This document shows positions 61,301-64,000 of a stretch of 64,000 bases of DNA, piece after piece (the stretch's first letter is position 1; every line of letters begins with the position of its first letter). Origin of the DNA: Membranipora membranacea (taxonomy: Eukaryota > Bryozoa > Gymnolaemata > Cheilostomatida > Membraniporidae); assembly GCA_914767715.1 (NCBI GenBank), contig OU612072.1, positions 23,188,001 to 23,252,000 on the forward strand, read 5' to 3'. A program made the translations under genes and the position numbers. The notes under the pieces were generated by a model, which saw nothing but the letters and a program-made list of their open reading frames with translations, did not search any database and was not told the origin of the DNA.

Positions 61301-64000
61301 ACTAATGTACCACACCAATTCATCAACAATACTGTCATATTTTGTGAAAGAGGTTGCAGCCAGCAAAAAGTGAGTAGCGTTTCGGAATATCTGGAGTAAA
61401 CTCTATCTGTATGATGTTTTGAGGGAATTTACACTCAATACATGTTTATATTATTGTATTATTCACTTTTATTCTTATTTTGTAGACTTATGCCCCAAAA
61501 TATGCAGAGAGTATGACTTTGACTGGCCTGCAAGGAGCTCAGGCATATCAATTTAAGCTTCACACTACATCCCTTGCCAATCATGAACTGTCAGAAGGAA
61601 CAGAATGGCGTAGTGTCTCGCAATGTCAGTGTACTTTGTTGAAAGATAATCCCTCTCCCTCTGGTATTTTATGGATATGAAGCTGATTTGAGCTAATATT
61701 GGATATTGATTTATTGTAATGATTACATCACAGAATATTTCCAACACCAGTTTGTATTGATAGAGTAATGATGGAGGATATAGTTTGCTGGCCTCTGTCT
61801 AAACATCTAGGTTAAGAATATGCTGTACCTTTCCTGATTTAACTGGTTACAATGGCACTCTCATTTGTTTTCCCCGCATCTCTCTTTGTATACTTTGGTG
61901 TAAGGAGCAAGTTGCATATGTTTGTGTTACATTCATAACAATCTTATAAACTAAGCACTCAAGACTGCAGGACATAAAATCAAGGAGACTCAGTTGATTA
62001 GAAAACAAAAGGGAATCAAAAATAGTTTGTTTTGGCTTTTGAGTTCCCCCACAGGATCGGTACTTCAATATAACGTACACTGCAAACACAGGAGGAGGCT
62101 CTTTCTACTTTGATGTCATTCTTCCTACCTCAATGGAGACAATAAAACTAGATATAATTATACAAACAGAGATTTATGATGGTGAGAATGGCTACATCAA
62201 GGCACTCAACAGCACAGAGCTTCCAAACTGTGAGTCATCTGAGACACTATTCTATATTACTGGCAATTTTATAGATCACTATGGTGGAGAGTTCTCATTA
62301 ACATTTGGGGATATGAGCTTTTTGATGTAGTGCTTGATTGACCTTGTTAGCTAAATAGTTGCCCAGTGTTTTAGGCCTCCACACTTTTAACCGACTTTAT
62401 GTTATTGGACAGAGGTTTATTTTTTACCACATATATTCCATATCCGTAAGTTAACTGTAAAACCAACTATACATTATGGCAAAATCAATCTTCATTAACA
62501 GATATTGGAGATAACAAAAGCTTTGTAATAAGATATCAAAAAATAAACCTGGACAGCCCTGACTATAAAAAACCTGGACAGAGATATCGATTTAACCTCT
62601 TTATCAAAGACAGCAGGCACGATGGGAAAACAACTTCTGGAAGGACAAAGAATATCATCAGAACTATAGGTAATGTATAAAATTCTTCCTCGAAAGTTAA
62701 CAAGCTTACTCATTGTACTGGTGCTGGTACTTCTCAAATTTGACAAAACTAGCTCAGACCACACAGTCAAAGTGACCTCTTCCCAATGGAACTATAATAT
62801 TGTGCACTCACCAGTTCAGTGGTCCCTTGGCTCCTAGTCCTCAGCCGCTATCTTAAGTCATTTTCAGTCGTTCTTGTTCTCTTTGTGGTCTTTGTCATTG
62901 TGCATCTCCTATGCGCAGCCCGGACTCTCCCTCTCTATCTACTTTAGGTAATCTCCATCTATAGCTCCTTAACTTTGGTTCCCATATTTTGGAGACTACA
63001 GAAACCACCAATAACCAGCAGTCACAACTTCGGCCACCTTAATTAAAATAATTATCTCAAACCAATGCTGATAACCAGGCTGTTTTAACTTCCGCACACA
63101 TTAACTTAATTCATTAACTGTTGAAAGGACTATACTTCTCTCTCATAATATAAATTTGATCATAATGTAGCCAAAACCCTACTCCTACACGTTATATATA
63201 TATATAATATATATATATAATTTCATGGCACTCAAATTGATTATCTTGACTGTCATAAGTCTTAGTAAATGTAGAATAGCTTATTATCTCCTATTTTGGA
63301 TGACGCAAGATAAAAGTTGACTAAATGTGCTTGCTATCAATGCCACAGGAGATGTGGGTTCGAGTCTGATTGGAGGAGCATTCAAGGTTGATTGTTCCTG
63401 TCCCTAGCACCCTTGAGTGTATCTTTCCTTCACAATACTTTGATTGTTTCTGTCACACAATCTGAAGCAATCATTTTCATTTTAACTCCTGCATCGAATA
63501 TCATTTGATCAAACTGGCTCAAAAAGATGTTGTCTAGGACAACTGTTAGATGGATTTGTCCTTTATGTTGATAGAGCTCCCATCCATTCTTCATTCATGC
63601 ACATGTCAAGTGTTTGCTACCTATGACATTCTCACAAAAACTATTTCTTATTCCAAATAAACACTCCAATTGGCATCAATTATTGACATGCTTAGCAATA
63701 TCATTTCCTATTTCATACAGCTCCAAGTACCCCGAAAAATCTCACTATCTTCAAGTCTCCACTATCGCCAACACTGCTTGTTGCCTGGATCATTGATAGA
63801 CATTCACTAGTAGATCAGATAAATTTGAGGGCCTACACTACAGGAAGATTACCTAATAAAACATTCACTGCGAAAGGAGATGTCGGTCATTTCTCAAGTC
63901 ATTATAATATCAGCACACAGATCTTGGCTCAAGGAGTGAACTACAGCTTCACAGTCACAGCCTCTAGTCATGGTGTTCAGGGACTGGAGAGTCAACGGGC
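52338..64000 (+). CDS. Gene 5: long multi-FN3 receptor, 3'-truncated by window edge
   Basis: Exons: 52338-52364, 52782-52830, 53923-54119, 54752-54848, 55872-56083, 56282-56381, 56727-56866, 57544-57676, 58444-58642 (frameshifted), 58937-59033, 59569-59774, 60018-60114, 61227-61369, 61486-61624, 62044-62229, 62502-62669, 63721-64000 (cut). The signal peptide MMWTIPLYM joins VIVIAGLLNQYGCQLV; both exon lengths (27 and 49 nt) equal those of gene 2. Seven two-exon modules precede the single-exon FN3 at the window edge. The exon order after 61227 matches gene 4 and gene 1, so sushi, transmembrane and tail exons are expected just beyond the window. Exon 58444-58642 has a premature stop, so the copy as read is not fully translatable. 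Confidence 0.8.
56980..57090 (-). mobile_element. tRNA-derived SINE fragment (family 4)
   Basis: The reverse complement has GAGGCTTAGCTCATTTGACG as an A-box region and GGTTTGATCCCCAG as a B-box. It lies in a gene 5 intron. The anticodon arm is not convincing enough for a tRNA gene. Confidence 0.55.
58242..58388. repeat. ATCA/ATCC/ATCT tetranucleotide array
   Basis: Imperfect 4-bp units, including two copies of a longer CAATCCATCGATCTATCGAT block, lie in the gene 5 intron immediately upstream of the frameshifted exon. Confidence 0.9.
58444..58642 (+). pseudogene. Frameshifted module exon in gene 5
   Basis: Frame 1 reads PKFEVTFSGLNTEN and then TAA (58497-58499). The rest continues in another frame as VYNLKKTNNDHDGDEYESLV followed by VTC. 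The exon is 199 nt, while other exons of this class are 3n+2, so one base is missing near 58497. Both flanking splice sites are kept; the donor GTAGGA is weak. Confidence 0.75.
60290..60480 (+). mobile_element. SINE family 1 copy
   Basis: It reads GAGATGGCGCAATCGGTTAAG (A box), then GTGGGTTCGAGTCCCAC (B box) and a body with TTGATTGCTCCAGCCCCCAG. It lies in a gene 5 intron. Confidence 0.8.
60640..60870 (+). mobile_element. SINE family 1 copy, second in the same intron
   Basis: It has the same head and body as the 60.3 kb copy (GGCGCAATGGGTTAGCGCG, then GGATACGAGTCCCACTG) and the same upstream CGGGCTATCTAATT block. The two copies lie in one gene 5 intron about 400 bp apart, suggesting local duplication. 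Confidence 0.8.
63192..63220. repeat. TA microsatellite
   Basis: TATATATATATAATATATATATATAA-type run in a gene 5 intron. Confidence 0.9.
63320..63600 (+). mobile_element. SINE family 1 copy in gene 5, shared with gene 1
   Basis: It contains ATGCCACAGGAGATGTGGG, a TTCGAGTC B-box and TTGATTGTTCCTGTCCCTAG. Sequence on to the FN3 exon (AACTGTTAGATGG, TGATAGAGC, CCCATCCAT) aligns with 1525-1740 and its 3' flank in gene 1. Confidence 0.7.

Overview
The window is AT-rich metazoan genomic DNA: intron-containing genes with GT-AG splice sites, several non-LTR retrotransposon lineages and tRNA-derived SINEs. It is neither prokaryotic nor viral. Intron sizes of a few hundred bases to about 3 kb and the repeat load fit an invertebrate. 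The species cannot be fixed from sequence alone; a tunicate or other marine invertebrate is only a guess.

The unifying content is a cluster of five paralogous type I membrane-receptor genes, called here genes 1 to 5. The shared plan is a two-exon signal peptide, a variable number of fibronectin-III-like beta-sandwich modules, one sushi/CCP-like exon of exactly 186 nt, one transmembrane exon, and a multi-exon cytoplasmic tail. I rebuilt the models exon by exon from splice sites, phase arithmetic and cross-comparison of paralogues. Gene 1 (+, 65-6123) is the 3' part of a long receptor. Gene 2 (-, 6856-11551) is a complete minimal receptor with sushi but no FN3. Gene 3 (-, 19689-23170) has one FN3 plus sushi, and its first tail exon is frameshifted. 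Gene 4 (-, 31123-48890) has seven FN3-like modules, and its last exon was not found. Gene 5 (+, 52338 to window end) has at least eight FN3-like modules, with one frameshifted exon.

Genes 1 and 5 share homologous exons and introns, including a related intronic SINE. Genes 2 and 3 share promoter and first-intron sequence. The cluster therefore grew by segmental duplication and inversion. Genes 4 and 5 are divergent, with 3.4 kb between start codons. Genes 1 and 2 are convergent.

Between and inside the genes lie a decayed RTE-like LINE (12.6-14.6 kb), a CR1/Jockey-like LINE whose ORF1 starts with an RNase H1-type hybrid-binding domain (15.0-19.4 kb), a third LINE inside a gene 4 intron (41.3-43.6 kb), two LINE fragments, at least four SINE families, a TTAA-flanked foldback MITE (49.2-49.6 kb), a 0.85 kb repeat present twice in inverted orientation (43.8 and 50.1 kb), and several mini- and microsatellites. 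The variable-ectodomain, variable-tail cluster resembles the layout of invertebrate recognition-receptor families. That functional reading is inference.
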